In this document: positions 52,150 to 63,858 of the stretch, piece after piece
Layout: each line of letters opens with the position of its first letter
How positions within the stretch are numbered: the first letter of the stretch is position 1
Origin: Symbiodinium natans
Taxonomy: Eukaryota; Sar; Dinophyceae; Suessiales; Symbiodiniaceae
Assembly (NCBI GenBank): GCA_905221605.1
Contig: CAJNDS010002594.1
Location: forward strand, 90,001 to 154,000
Reading direction: 5' to 3'
Length of the DNA: 64,000 nt
Translations under genes and position numbers: made by a program
The notes under the pieces: generated by a model
Seen by the model: only the letters and a program-made list of their open reading frames with translations
Told to the model about the DNA's origin: nothing
Database searches by the model: none

Positions 52150-52785
52150 AGTCCCCCTCCTCCCCCTCCTCCCCCTCCTCCCCCTCCTCCCCTCCTCCCC
52201 CCTCCCCCTCCTCCCCCCCTCCTCCCCCTCCTCCCCCTCCTCCCCCTCCTCCCCCCCTCCTCCCCCTCCTCCCCCTCCTCCTCCCCCTCCTCCCAACCTC
52301 CGCCCCCTCCTCCCCCTCCTCCCCCCCTCCCCCTCCTCCCCCTCCTCCCCTCCTCCCCCTCCCCCCTCCTCCCCCTCCTCCCCCTCCTCCCCCTCCTCCC
52401 CCCCTCCTCCCCTCCTCCCCCCTCCCCCCCTCCCCCTCCTCCCCCTCCTCCCCCTCCTTCCCCCTCCTCCCCCTCCTCCCCTCCTCCCCCTCCCCCCCCC
52501 CCCCCTCCTCCCCCTCCCCCCCTCCTCCCCCTCCTCCCCCTCCTCCCCCTCCTCCCCCCTCCTCCTCCTCCCCCTCCCCCTCCTCCCCCTCCTCCCCCTC
52601 CTCCCCCTCCTCCCCCTCCTCCCCCCCCTCCTCCCCCTCCTCCCCCTCCTCCCCCCTCCTCCCCCTCCTCCCCCTCCTCCCCCTCCCCCCCTCCTCCCCC
52701 TCCTCCCCCTCCTCCCCCTCCTCCCCCTCCTCCCCCTCCTCCCCTCCTCTCCCCCTCCTCCACCTCCTCTCCCTCCTTCCACCCT
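52150..52785. repeat. 636-bp polypyrimidine array (CCCCCTCCT)n; G-rich on the minus strand
   Basis: Near-pure C/T on the plus strand, unit CCCCCTCCT with length variants. The minus strand is GGGGGAGGA repeats, in which G-quadruplex formation is likely. All minus-strand frames stay open (poly Gly/Glu/Arg) purely because the unit lacks stops. Confidence 0.95.
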
Positions 52786-52899
52786 TGGGTTCTCGCGCAC
52801 GCGCGCGCACGCGAACCCAAGCTCCTTTAGCCAAGGGGCAAGAGCCTCCTCAAATGTTAAGTGCTGAAGTCCTCAGCTCTACGCCGGACATGGCGTCAA

Positions 52900-53370
52900 A
52901 ACGCGGGGTCACTAGCTCACGTGCCGTCGCGAAGACACGTGGCGTCGCCAGACGTGGCGTCGCGAGCTCACGTGGTGTCACTTATATAGCCACGTGCCGT
53001 CGCCGGACCCGGCGTCCAAATGTGGCGTCACTTGCTCACGTGGCGTCATGCAGACATGTCGTGTCGAATTATTGCGAAGTCGCGAAGACGCGTGGTGTTA
53101 TTGGACGTGGTGTCCACAACGTGGCGTCAATAGCTCACCTGTACAGAATCAGGTGGCGCCGCCCAACGCGGCATCTAAAAATCACGTATAGTGGCGTCAC
53201 AGGCACCGAAGGAGGCAGATATAAACGAGAAATCGTGCGAAAAGCTGCGCTTGTCCTTTCCGGAGGTGGCGTCACTGCGTGGCGTCAACAGCGTACGTGG
53301 CGTCAGGACTCACGTGTCGTCAGCGAGGTGGCGTCAGAAACGTGGCGTCAGGCGCCACTACGTAGCACCC
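52900..53370. repeat. diverged CACGTGGCGTC(A/G) satellite
   Basis: Repeated CACGTGGCGTC and ACGTGGCGTCA units, clearly related to the 51.4-51.8 kb satellite and separated from it by the polypyrimidine array. Some copies carry AGCTCACGTGG. Confidence 0.8.
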
Positions 53371-53717
53371 CCATGGGCGACCGGCCTGTTGCAGAACTTA
53401 GCATAAGTTTTCTAGTTGGTAAGGGTTGCTTTGCGACGAACAAGGATGTGCCTGAAAAATCTGAAAATAGAAAGATACTTTTCATTCTTTGTTTGGCGAT
53501 ATGTGTCTCTCACTACTCTTGCCACTGGTATTTGGGGCATCGTCTTTGGCTTAGTCGCTTGTTACGTGTACATGTCGTGCTCGGGCGGGGGATGGTGGGA
53601 AGTGGGACGGATTCCTTGGAGCGTCACGAAAACATTCGTCTAGAGCCGCAAAGCGAAAACCCCTCACGTCCGCTATATGCAAGGGCCCAAGGCCACCATG
53701 GCAACAACAGTCAGTAT

Positions 53718-53799
<82 letters not shown>
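53718..53799. repeat. (CAG)n microsatellite, about 27 units
   Basis: Pure AGC/CAG trinucleotide run on the plus strand, just ahead of the CAACAACCA array. Confidence 0.95.
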
Positions 53800-53834
53800 C
53801 AACCACAACACAATCACAACACAATCACAACACA

Positions 53835-54291
53835 ATCACAACACCCACAACACCCACAACAACCACAACAACCACAACAACCACAACAACCACAACAACC
53901 ACAACAACCACAACAACCACAACAACCACAACAACCACAACAACCACAACAACCACAACAACCACAACAACCAAAACAACCACAACAACCACAACAACCA
54001 CAACAACCACAACAACCACAACAACCACAACAACCACAACAACCACAACAACCACAACAACCACAACAACCACAACAACCACAACAACCACAACAACCAC
54101 AACAACCACAACAACCACAACAACCACAACAACCACAACAACCACAACAACCACAACAACCACAACAACCACAACAACCACAACAACCACAACAACCACA
54201 ACAACCACAACAACCACAACAACCACAACAACCACAACAACCACAACAACCACAACAACCACACCAACCACAACAACCACAACAACCACAG
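53835..54291. repeat. 9-bp CAACAACCA tandem array, about 50 units
   Basis: Almost perfect 9-bp units with one CCAAAACAA variant near 53972 and one CCACACCAA near 54261. It keeps all three plus frames and all three minus frames open (QQP, TTT, NNH types), so long frames here are not evidence of a gene. Confidence 0.95.
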
Positions 54292-54429
54292 TCACAACCA
54301 GCACCACAACCACCACCACCACCACCACCTCCACCACCACAATCAAAATACAAAATCAGATACACATGCAAAAACCATGCAATTACATACATACACCAGC
54401 GGCTCATGCCATGAACATGTTGCGATGAA

Positions 54430-57280
54430 CATGTTTCACCCTAGCATACCCTAGCCGAAAATCTGTATACTGCGTTGCTGGTTGAGGGTGGAGACTTTGA
54501 AGGACTCAGTGGCCGGCGCTGCTTGCTGAAGCACTGTGGGTTTCTCCATGACCTGGTCCGGTGTCAAGAAGCTACAAGAAGTGCAACCTGAAGCGTGCGA
54601 GATCATACTTAAGAAAACTTTCACAAGGCCTGGTAGGCAACCAGCAGTGACTTTTCTTTCGGACCAATATACTCCCAAACGAGACCAATCATCACAAAGC
54701 CTTGTTTGCGATACCTGACAAGCCAGTACAGTTTCCACAAGGATGCCCACGAAAATCAAGCAACGTCTGGGCACAAAGCCAATTAGTAGCCTCATCATTC
54801 AAATCCAGCACCTCGAACTTCGTGTTGCATCAGCTGCGCTACAAATGCCACTGTCCCTGCATCTCACTCTCAGCTGAGGATTGCGCACTGAGACGAATTT
54901 TTTGGCATGCTTGTCCTTCAACTGCCTGCTTGACTGCTTGGGTGAAATTGTGGTATAAACTGACGTGCCTTGCGACCTGGGGTGTGCACAGAAGAACTTG
55001 AACTGTTCGTACATCATCAAAAACACGTGTGGTCATTCACTCACGCAGCCCGGCGAGGGGGGCCGTTCGCCCCCGTATGACCTTAAACCCCTTAAGATAT
55101 CAGTCAGTTCAGGCCCTCAAGACCTATTTGCCCAAAACAAGAAGGTTGTAAACGAAAACTCCCGCAAGCTCAAAGGAGCTAGCCTGGTGAACCTCTTGGG
55201 ACCGTCTGAGGACCCCTAGAAACGGTTTAGGTAGAAACTTTCTGGCCTGGGCCTAAACCTACAGTAAAATGCGGCGGCTTGAGCCGGAGGGTGGGTTGCC
55301 AACGTTACCAACGAAAACGAGCCAGAGCTAATGTAAAGAAAAACCACGAACCGCTGCCCGGGAACCAACGTAAACCTTTCCTCCTGAAGGTTTCATTTCG
55401 ACATGCATTTTCGTTTCCACGCTGCCGTTGGCCCGTTGGCTGTGGCTACAGCTTTGGATGCGATAGCTGCGCCTCCCGCGGAGCCTTGGAGCGACTGCGG
55501 ACGCGAGTAATGGGATCCATTTGTCCTTTCTAGGGAAAGGGTGTGAAATGGTGTGAAGTCTAGTTTTGGGGGCTCCGGCCCGGGGTCTTGGGAGCCTCCC
55601 GGCTTTGAGCTGGAAACTGGGAAGTATGAGACTGACATGGATTTTGCTATACCCCAGCGTGCCTTTTCCCACCCAACGTATTCTCTTTTAGGATATCGGG
55701 TTCTTCAACCCACAGCAACATAACTCTTGGGGCTTTGTTGGTTAAAAGCTCCTGAGGCCTCGACCGGCCCCTGCTTGAGAAAGACCCGTGCAGGGGGTCC
55801 TGGGGGGGGGGGGGTTCCTAAGCAGGAGACAGCCCCACAAAGCCCCCGTGAATTGCCCCCCTGCTGGGAGGCTTGACCCTCCCACCCAGGCCAGGGCAGA
55901 CAGGCTTGAGCACCCGTTTGAAGGGCAGCGGGTTGAGGGTTTGAGTCTACCCAGAATCACACCTGACAGCCCAGAAACACCTTTACCGGCTAAAAAACAC
56001 CGAACCCGCAGCCCTGTTTGACAACAAGAGAAAAACCTGTTGCTACATGAAGATGTACTATCTGAACTATCTGTTTCCCTTCACCCTGCGTTGCCATTCC
56101 ACGGCCCTTTCTAAAACAGTTTTTCGTGAAGAACGCACGAATCCAAGTGAGAGTCACTGACGACAAGGAGGACGGGTTCCTACCGAATTGTCAACTCTGC
56201 AGACTCTGCAGCGCACCGCAGGTGACAAGCCGGAATGGGAGATAAGGAGCTAAGTTGAGCTAAGGGAATTCAGAGCACATTGTGGGGTAAATCAGATGCA
56301 AGCTGTGAAGACACGTCACCCGGCGTCCGCAGGTCATTGCGTAGTATCATGTCGGCCTAGACCCCAAAGAGATCAAAACAGTGTGAGACTCTGTGAGACT
56401 CCAGAATTCAAGTAAGCAATTCCAATGGAACATCACGAGAGAGCAAGCCAAGACCACTCCAAAGAGCACTGCACCGCACCGCAAAGTCACCCCGCTAACA
56501 AATTCCAATATTTTACCCCCCCCCCTCCCCCAAGAGTTCGCACTTCAAATCACTTCTTAGACCCGGACCGAGACCACTCGTCACAGGGCCCGAAGCCGAC
56601 GACGGTTCTGCACTTCACAAGGTGCACGGGAAGCACCACGGGACCAAGGCGAGAGCGCGATTTTTGGCACTAGCCACAAGGCCAATAGCATCGATTTCGA
56701 GGCTGGGTCTGCCGCGATCGAACTCGCTTAGTTCTCAACGTAAGAATCCAAAAAGTGCAAGTACTGCTTGGGAACAAATAGGGGGACAATGGAGCAGGGG
56801 TGACCACAGAAGACCAAGAAACATGAAGGGTAAGTGCGGGTGACATGTAAACGGGCGAGAATCGAGAAACTTTTCACGTGACTCAGCTTAGCTTGGCCTG
56901 CATCATACCATCCACCAAGAGTTTGCCCAATCCACGCTTCCGTAGCTCCATTTCAACAAAAATCTGCTTGACCTGCGGCACCGTCTGTCCACTGTATTGA
57001 CATTGTGCTACAGGAAGACCCAGTACGGTCGTGATGAGTTGGCCTCAACATATGCCGACGGAGCAGCATCCTTCCTTGCTCTATCTTGCTCTTAAACTAT
57101 GGTGCAGCTGCCTGTGGACAGCATGTCACAAAGTCATGCAGAGCTGCACTTCTCCGTCCTCTTCCCCTTGTGCACTTGGTACATGATGTAGCCAGCCTAA
57201 GGGCGAAGACTCAGCCATTCTCAGATCTCAGAAACCAGCTCTCAGAAGCCGCTGCACTCGCAACTGCGCTCCGCGCTGTG
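54430..57280. other. no recognised gene
   Basis: Short open frames only. Homopolymer G (about 55804-55814) and C (about 56517-56530) tracts occur. Nothing resembles a conserved exon on either strand. Confidence 0.4.
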
Positions 57281-57340
57281 TGCCCCCATGTTCCCCCATG
57301 TTCCCCCATGTTCCCCCATGTTCCCCCATGTTCCCCCCCG
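57281..57340. repeat. 10-bp minisatellite (TTCCCCCATG)n, about 5-6 units
   Basis: Perfect 10-bp direct repeats ending in TTCCCCCCCG. Confidence 0.92.
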
Positions 57341-57344
57341 TGCT

Positions 57345-60320
57345 CCGCCTCGCGGTCGCCCTCTCGTGCGAGCAATATGTACAAGTCGCGGTAGTACCGG
57401 TGGTCCTGTCACGTCTCGCTTTGACTAAGCTTGCTCATGCACCAACACTGGCCTGTTTCACGATACTCACGACTTGCTCGCGTCGGCCTCGGCAGGTCTG
57501 AGCAAGTCAGGCCAATTCAGGCCATATCGGAGGAGCTTTGCTGCGTTGTAACCTTGAGGCCAGATGTCTCGGTGTCTCTGCTGAGGCAACCACTGAGAGT
57601 GGGAAATGATGAGGTGGGAGGTAAAACGAATATCTCCATTGCTAGCCCGAGGATCCCACAACATTCTCTATGCAGCGTGTCCCATGGCTATTTCATGTCG
57701 AGACCATCTTCCACAACTGCAGATCTCTCATTTCATGTTCCAGGTGTCGTCCCAAGGCTGCCTGAAGAACAGTATTTCAGCATTTCATTTTAACAAGCAT
57801 AGAACATGAAAAATGATAAAACAATATAAAACACGATGCATCCATATCATGGGCTGCGTGCCACCTGAGTTTGCCATGTGCAGCGTTTTTTCTTCCTTGA
57901 CTTGATACTGTTATGGTGTTCAAAAGTGATGGTCAAGCCTTTTTTACCGACACTTACTTCTAAGCCTCACGAGCGTCGACGTGGCTGAATTAGCGACATG
58001 TCTGAGGATCGATGAAGAGAGAGATGGAGAGAACAAGAATCAGACTGGGGAAAGGAAATCAGGAATCCAACGGGCATTCGCTTGTTGCTGCCCGAAAGGC
58101 CTTTTGCCAGGATCGAGCGCAGCAGAAATAAGCGTTGCCCAAACATGATTGGGATGGTTTAATCTCATACTGCCAACCAAACCGGCCACATCGCTTCCAA
58201 AGAAGTCACGAAGATGGGATATTCGACTCACTGTCTGAATGGGATGTCCAGCTGCTTCGAACACTTTCACAACGTAAGTTTTCAACTTTTGGAAGGTTGT
58301 ATGGACTTAGCACTTTCCGAGGTCCTTCTCTTTCATGGTGTCTTGTGGGTGCCATTTGGAGATACAGCCTGCGCCAAGTCGGGCTGCAAAACCCTTCCGG
58401 TCCCAACACAGCCATGCAGATTCCAAAAGGACTTTGGAAGCAAACAAGCCCATCACCCGAGAGAGGACAGAACCGAGGAACCGGGTGTAAGCCAGTCTGC
58501 GATGCAAAAAAAGCCTGCACGTCAAGCGTGAGAGGGCGGAGGTGCTGGCTTTTGTTGCCATAATCGCTCCGGACTGTCAAAAACTCACCTCTACACTGGT
58601 GTCCGGAGACGCACTTAGCGGCAGATGTTTTCCGTTTCTTCAAGACAAGCTGATGAGACGCAGACTCGTGGAGCATGCACCGAAGGATTTAATAGTCTCG
58701 TGTAGCATGGCAGCATCTTGTGTCTGCTTTCACACTGATCAAATCATGCTCCGTGTCATTGCGTGTTCCACTATTTTGCACCAGCACACCCGGCTCAGAA
58801 TGTCTGAGCTTGCTGTGGGCAATATGATCGAGGGCGTCATGCTTCGGACGCTGATGACAGTGACAGGCACAAGATGTTACAGCACGTGGTTTTGACAAGA
58901 CTTGCAGAAAAAAGGGCACCAAGACTCGAACTTGCTTGAACCATGTGTCCGGTGAACAGAGCTCTTTCTGAATGACGGTGTTCAGGGGACTGTTCGAGAT
59001 CATCTTGAATGATAACTTCGCAGTGGTGCACCGTCTGGCGTTGCTGACTACGGGTTTGGATCTCTGTCGGCGGGAAGTTATCGACTCTTGGCGTCTCTTG
59101 GCTTGTGGGCACAGTCAGAAACTCGTTTTTCACAGCGGAGGCGAGACCGAAGAGATGAAATTCAGAGAACTTGCGCGAAGCCAATGCGAAGGTACCGACC
59201 CCCTGGCTTTTCCAGAAGCTCTCTCGGGCAAACCAGGCCTCAGAGACTGTCATAACTGATCACCGACCGGAACAGTACTCGCCGAGAACATTGGGGCGCT
59301 GACTATGCTTCCAATCGAGGAGCGTCACCTCACCCCATCTGAACTTCCCCGAAGGCACAGCCAACAAGCTTCCTCGTGCCGAGCCTCTTCGTAAACCTTG
59401 TTAGTCAGCGAATGGTGTTCAAGCACGAATGCATCCTGCACGCAAAGTTTGGGATAGTGCCTGCATGTGCCTGCTTTCATGGCCCTCAGATGCTTGCCAA
59501 TTTGATTTGGCCAGCCCAGACCACGCGGATATTCTAAAGCGATCATCAGTCCTGCAACGACATGAATACCTCCACATCATCCAGGTCGATGCGCCTGACC
59601 TGCTCCTCAGTCCACACAGCAAGCGCCATACGAGGCACCCACATGCTGTGCACTGCGGGGCAATGCTACCGCCTGAGATGGTGACAGGCCACATCTGCAA
59701 GGTTAGCCTCTCTCAGTCCAGAATGCAATGCAGCCTTTAATATCTTCACAGTGCCTGTCTCATCCCGGACTGGACATCTGCAGCTACTTGGCTTATTGCG
59801 CAGGGTTCGCACGCAACAGATGGAGGTCTTGACTGGTGAGTTGAAGCTTCAGCCTGTTGAAGCAGACTTTCTAAAGTGTCTGCGCCGTATGCCGTGTTTA
59901 ACCCTAGCCCAGCTTGGCAGCACTTCGCTGGACACACTGTGAGCCTGAGACGGCTTCCGTGAGACAGCAGCACCACATGAAAACAAGTTGCATGGCAAGC
60001 GCGTTGCTCATTAATCTAACCGACCTTTTCGAAGCCAGGACCTTTCCCAGAGAGCTGGTAAGAATCCCGGCAGAGTGCGCAAATAGTGAGACGCATGGAG
60101 ACACGCTCGCCAACTTCTCCCACAGATTTATTCTGCGCATAAAGCTGCAGGATTCTGCGACAGGGCTAGCACTCGATAGCACTCAATCATCCCAGGCCAA
60201 TGCACTCCGCATGCCTGCAGCTCTCAAACAAAGTTGTTGCAAAGGGGTCCAGACCCATTTTGGGATTTGCTGGGGGGGCGGGATTTTTGTTTCAGGGCTT
60301 TGGATTTTGCTCTAGTTGTT
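57345..60320. other. no recognised gene
   Basis: Open frames of 90-160 codons overlap on both strands near 58.1-58.7, 58.8-59.25 and 59.4-60.2 kb. None resembles a family I know, and none shows a convincing in-phase exon join. Confidence 0.4.
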
Positions 60321-60324
60321 ACTA

Positions 60325-60835
60325 CGAAACTTCTCCTTAGTTCAATGGAAAAACCTCTATATTCTCTTTATTTCACCAGGGAAACCTCTATTCTCTCGTT
60401 TATTGCACTAGGACAACAACCTCTCTTTTCTCTACATGTTAGTAAAAAAAACCTCAATTTCAAAGGAAAACCTCATTTCTCCATACTTCAATAGGAAATC
60501 CTCAAATTTCTCCATACTTGGATAGGCCTCAATTTTCCATAGTTGAATCGGAAGACCATTTCTTTCTCTATGCGTCAATAGGGAAACCTCCTTTTCTCTT
60601 TAACAAATCTCTATTTTCTCTATGCTTTAATCGGAAACCTCTATTTCTATACACAGGAAAGCCTCCATTTTCTCCTAAATGTTTTCATACGAAAACCTCT
60701 GTTGCGTTTTCTACCCTTGTAGGAAAAACATCTTTTTCTCCAATCTACTTCGAAAACCTCTTTCTTCTCCATAGTGTTTTATCGGAGAAGCCCCCATTGA
60801 CTCCATAGTTTAAAAGGGAAAACCTCTATTTTCTC
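60325..60835. repeat. degenerate 30-40 bp tandem repeat (AACCTCTATTTTCTC core)
   Basis: At least a dozen copies of GGAAAACCTC(T)ATTTTCTC followed by an AT-rich CCATAGTTTAATA-like spacer. The core reappears inverted at 61545-61640. Confidence 0.8.
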
Positions 60836-60892
60836 TGTGCTCTGAAGCACGTTTGCGTGGCTTCTTATCTATTGCAGTGTAAGGGAATATAA

Positions 60893-61345
60893 TCATCATA
60901 TCAAAATGATGCAATTTCTACTATATGATATGTGATATCACATATCATTAACGCATAGCATAATGAGTTATATATAACATATATAACACATAATATATGT
61001 TGCATTCTGTGTTATGTATTACATATGGTATACGATGTATGATACATAACTTATGATGCATAATGCGCCATATAATATACAATATATATATATATATGCA
61101 TATGTAATATTTAGATTGATAACATCCAATATCTAATATAGCATCTAAAAATATCATATACAACATATTATATATAATAGAAAAATTTGATAATATGTGT
61201 ATATATATAATTATATGTATGTCTTTTATACATTAGTACAATACAATGTGGCATACTATAATGTGAGTATAGAGATAAATCTGAACCGAATATACTATAT
61301 GATGTGAAATCAAATAAAGTGCTAGAATATTGATGTGAGGTAAAA
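60893..61345. other. very AT-rich core with TA-alternating tracts
   Basis: Strongly AT-rich (far above the window average), with ATATATATATATATGCATATG near 61085 and many TATA/CATA steps. Flanked by inverted copies of the AACCTCTATTTTCTC repeat. No coding potential. Confidence 0.8.
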
Positions 61346-61353
61346 TAAGGTTC

Positions 61354-61505
61354 TTTAAGCAGCCAAGAAGCCAAGAAGCCAGGAAGCCAAGAAACCACAA
61401 GGCCAAAAAGCCACAAAAGGCCAGGAAGCCGAGAGGCCAAAAGCCAAGAAGCCGAGAAGCCAAAAGCCGGGAATCAGAAGCCGGAGAACCGTAAGAGCCA
61501 AAAAG
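61354..61505. repeat. AAGCC(A/G)A(G/A) tandem repeat
   Basis: Degenerate 8-10 bp units such as GAAGCCAA, AGGCCAAA and GAAGCCGAG repeated about 17 times. Confidence 0.88.
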
Positions 61506-61544
61506 CCGAAACCCGACAACCAGCAAACAGCTGTTGTGTATTGA

Positions 61545-61640
61545 AAATGAAGGTTTTCCTAGAGAAAATAGAGGTTGCTTTTCCTACGGAAATATAGAGA
61601 AAACTTGCTGAAACGTAGAGGAAACAGACGTGTTCCTAGC
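61545..61640. repeat. inverted copies of the AACCTCTATTTTCTC repeat
   Basis: GAGAAAATAGAGGTT and relatives are the reverse complement of the array at 60325-60835. Confidence 0.75.
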
Positions 61641-62361
61641 AAAATATAGCGCAGACAGACCCGAGAACCCCCCCCCCCAAAAAAAAAAAACACAATAATT
61701 AAAGATACCCAAAACCAATACACACATTTCAAAGTCCCCCACTCTAGTCTCAGGCCTCCTGCAGGTGCGCTTCCCTTGCCTGGGCTGTAGGTGCCGCCTT
61801 TCACACGCCCTTTCTTCCCCTTTCCTGGAAAGATGAACAACATCCAGAGACATTCTCGAACCATACAAGATCATACAAGTACCACGCATATGCAAAATTG
61901 CTGTCCTGCTCCTTTTCCGGGGCGTCCCCAGTCCACCCACCCATCCTGACAAGGTCGCCACAGACACCCTGCCCCAGACATCCAAATCATGTGCATCATG
62001 GTGCATCATGCATTAGAATGCATTAGAGCTTCGAGATGGTGGGCATCCCCCGGCCTCCCCCCCAAACTGCATCATCAACCATGGATCGTTTCGCGTTAAG
62101 TGACCTTGTTGTCGCATTTCGCGCAGCCTGGAAGTGCCACGAGGTTTGTGCAGTGGTTTCGGCCGTGGCAAAAAAGGCTTGCTATGGCTTGCTACTGCAG
62201 CTCAGTGCCAAGGCAAGGACTCCTGGCGCCAGAAATCGTCATCGACTTTTCTTGCTGGCGTTGACATCATTTCTCCAGACTTAACGGTTACCTGCACGCC
62301 AATAATCACGTCAGCTCGTATGGGATAAAAGCACATGTGACTGTCTGAATCTGGCATGAAC

Positions 62362-62447
62362 CTGCCATTTGGAGTGAAGGCAGCCTTCAGCTCCTGTCCC
62401 AAAAGCCATCGGCCGTGGAACATCTCCGCGGCGTCGAAGGCAACGCC
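62362..62447 (-). CDS. RRM protein exon (last helix and strand of an RRM)
   Basis: Reads GVAFDAAEMFHGRWLLGQEL then KAAFTPNGR, the second helix and fourth strand of an RNA-recognition motif, including the HGRW..G pattern seen in RRM and UHM families. Acceptor CAGAG is followed by G; the likely donor is GT after GGCAG at 62362. The RRM N-terminal half lies on the same strand at about 63.8 kb. The exon(s) with the RNP1 strand and everything downstream were not identified. Confidence 0.55.
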
Positions 62448-62534
62448 CTCTGTGAAAGCATGAAATTTGTGCACGCTTCTGGAGCAAATTGGAGCAATCT
62501 GAGCAGCTGCTTTCTTGACGTGACAATGGTGGCG

Positions 62535-62870
62535 CTGCGTAGTAGAACAAAGTAGTAAATAGTAGTAGCAGAACGTATTAGTACAACGTTGTAGTAGAAC
62601 ATAGTAGAACACAGTAGAACGTAGTAGAACGTCGAACGTAGTGGAACTTAGTAGAACGTCGCAGTACAACGTATCTAGAACGTAGTAGAACGCAGTAGAA
62701 CGTAGTAGAACGCCGAAGAACGCAGTAGGGTGGTAGAACGCAGCAGAATGTAGCAGAACGTAGTAGAACGCAGCAGTAGAATGTAGAAGAACGTAGTCGG
62801 ATGCAGTAGAACGCAGAAGAACGTGAACGTATTGGAACGTCGCAGAGCGCAGAAGAACCAGTAGAACGTC
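62535..62870. repeat. degenerate (GTAGTAGAAC)n array
   Basis: About 30 copies of a 9-11 bp unit such as GTAGTAGAACG/GCAGTAGAACG with insertions. It lies between the two RRM exons, so probably intronic. Open minus frames through it (repeated LLRST/YYVLL) are by-products. Confidence 0.9.
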
Positions 62871-63777
62871 GTACGATGTTCCCCCGAAGCAAATAATGGG
62901 AAACGAGGACCTGCCGCACATAGCCGATGGTCGCCGTTGGCAGCGGCCCTTGATCCACCTGAGCTACGTTTTTAATTCTCTCCGATACGCCTTTCGCTTC
63001 TTGAGCGCTCTTAGATGCTCTTCGTTTTTGCATGCTTCAGAGAACGTCAGCGAACTTTACTGTAGTATTATACGTGGGGAGCGAGGACATGCGAGGACCT
63101 CGTGCCTTCTGCCTTCTGCCGCCGCACTGGCAGCAACTCCAGATGTTCATGAACTCCGAACTGTGAGTTGAGCACCCCCGAAGAAGTCTGCAACACTGAG
63201 ACGGTCGCCTGGATGTTGGCTATCTGCCCGGCCTAGGAACAGTCTGGCCCTGGGGTGACCGCTCAGTGGGTAAAATTGAGCCCAAAACGGTTTGAACCAA
63301 GTCAGAATACAAGGAAGACCGAGTCAGAGATCACAAAGGACCATATCAGAAAACGGAGTGGGCCAAGTCCGATGACAGCACGAAAACGTTTGGGGAGATA
63401 GGGGAGAAGCTTTCGGGTTGTAGCTTCCAATGCAACGAACATTTCATGGGAAGCTTCTAATGCCGTCGAGGTTGGTTTGCCATGCTATCAAAAGGTCGCC
63501 CTACATGCCCCTTGAAAGAAAAATTGCTGCCCGCAGCCTCCCCTCTCAAGTTTTACAGACCTTCTACTCAGAGACTGGATAGGTGGTTTGGATGGACGGC
63601 ATGGCATTGATGTTCACAGAGGCATGATTCAATTTCTGCTTTCTCGGACCCTTGGCCGAGATGGATGGGCTGAGGGGGTTCTGACATCTTCTGACGCAGA
63701 GACACTTCTTCGGACTTGACCGTCACTCCAGTCTTGCACCATGGGCTTGAAGTGCAACAAAAGCACCCGGCCTCTTC

Positions 63778-63858
63778 AAAGAGGTGCTTCAGTTGCTGTC
63801 CCTCCACCCCAGGCGGCAGATTCCGCACAAAGATCTCAGCCGAGCTCGAGATCGACGA
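63778..63858 (-). CDS. RRM protein exon (first strand and helix of an RRM); gene continues beyond the window
   Basis: Reads SSISSSAEIFVRNLPPGVEG followed by QQLKHLFEEA: the RNP2 strand (IFVRNL) and helix 1 (EGQQLKHLFEEAG) of an RNA-recognition motif. Acceptor TTTCAG precedes TCG at 63858; the donor is near 63779 (GC or GT). The exact role is unknown; RRM proteins act in splicing, translation or mRNA stability. The 5' part of the gene should lie past 63941. Confidence 0.6.

Noticed and set aside
51996-52834. Minus-strand Gly/Glu/Arg-rich frames of 220-275 codons
   Set aside because: Direct translation of the GGGGGAGGA array.
52785-54428. Plus-strand frame of 547 codons and related QQP, poly-Thr, poly-Val and poly-Cys frames
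   Set aside because: Generated by the CAG and CAACAACCA arrays; no conserved domain and all six frames are open there.
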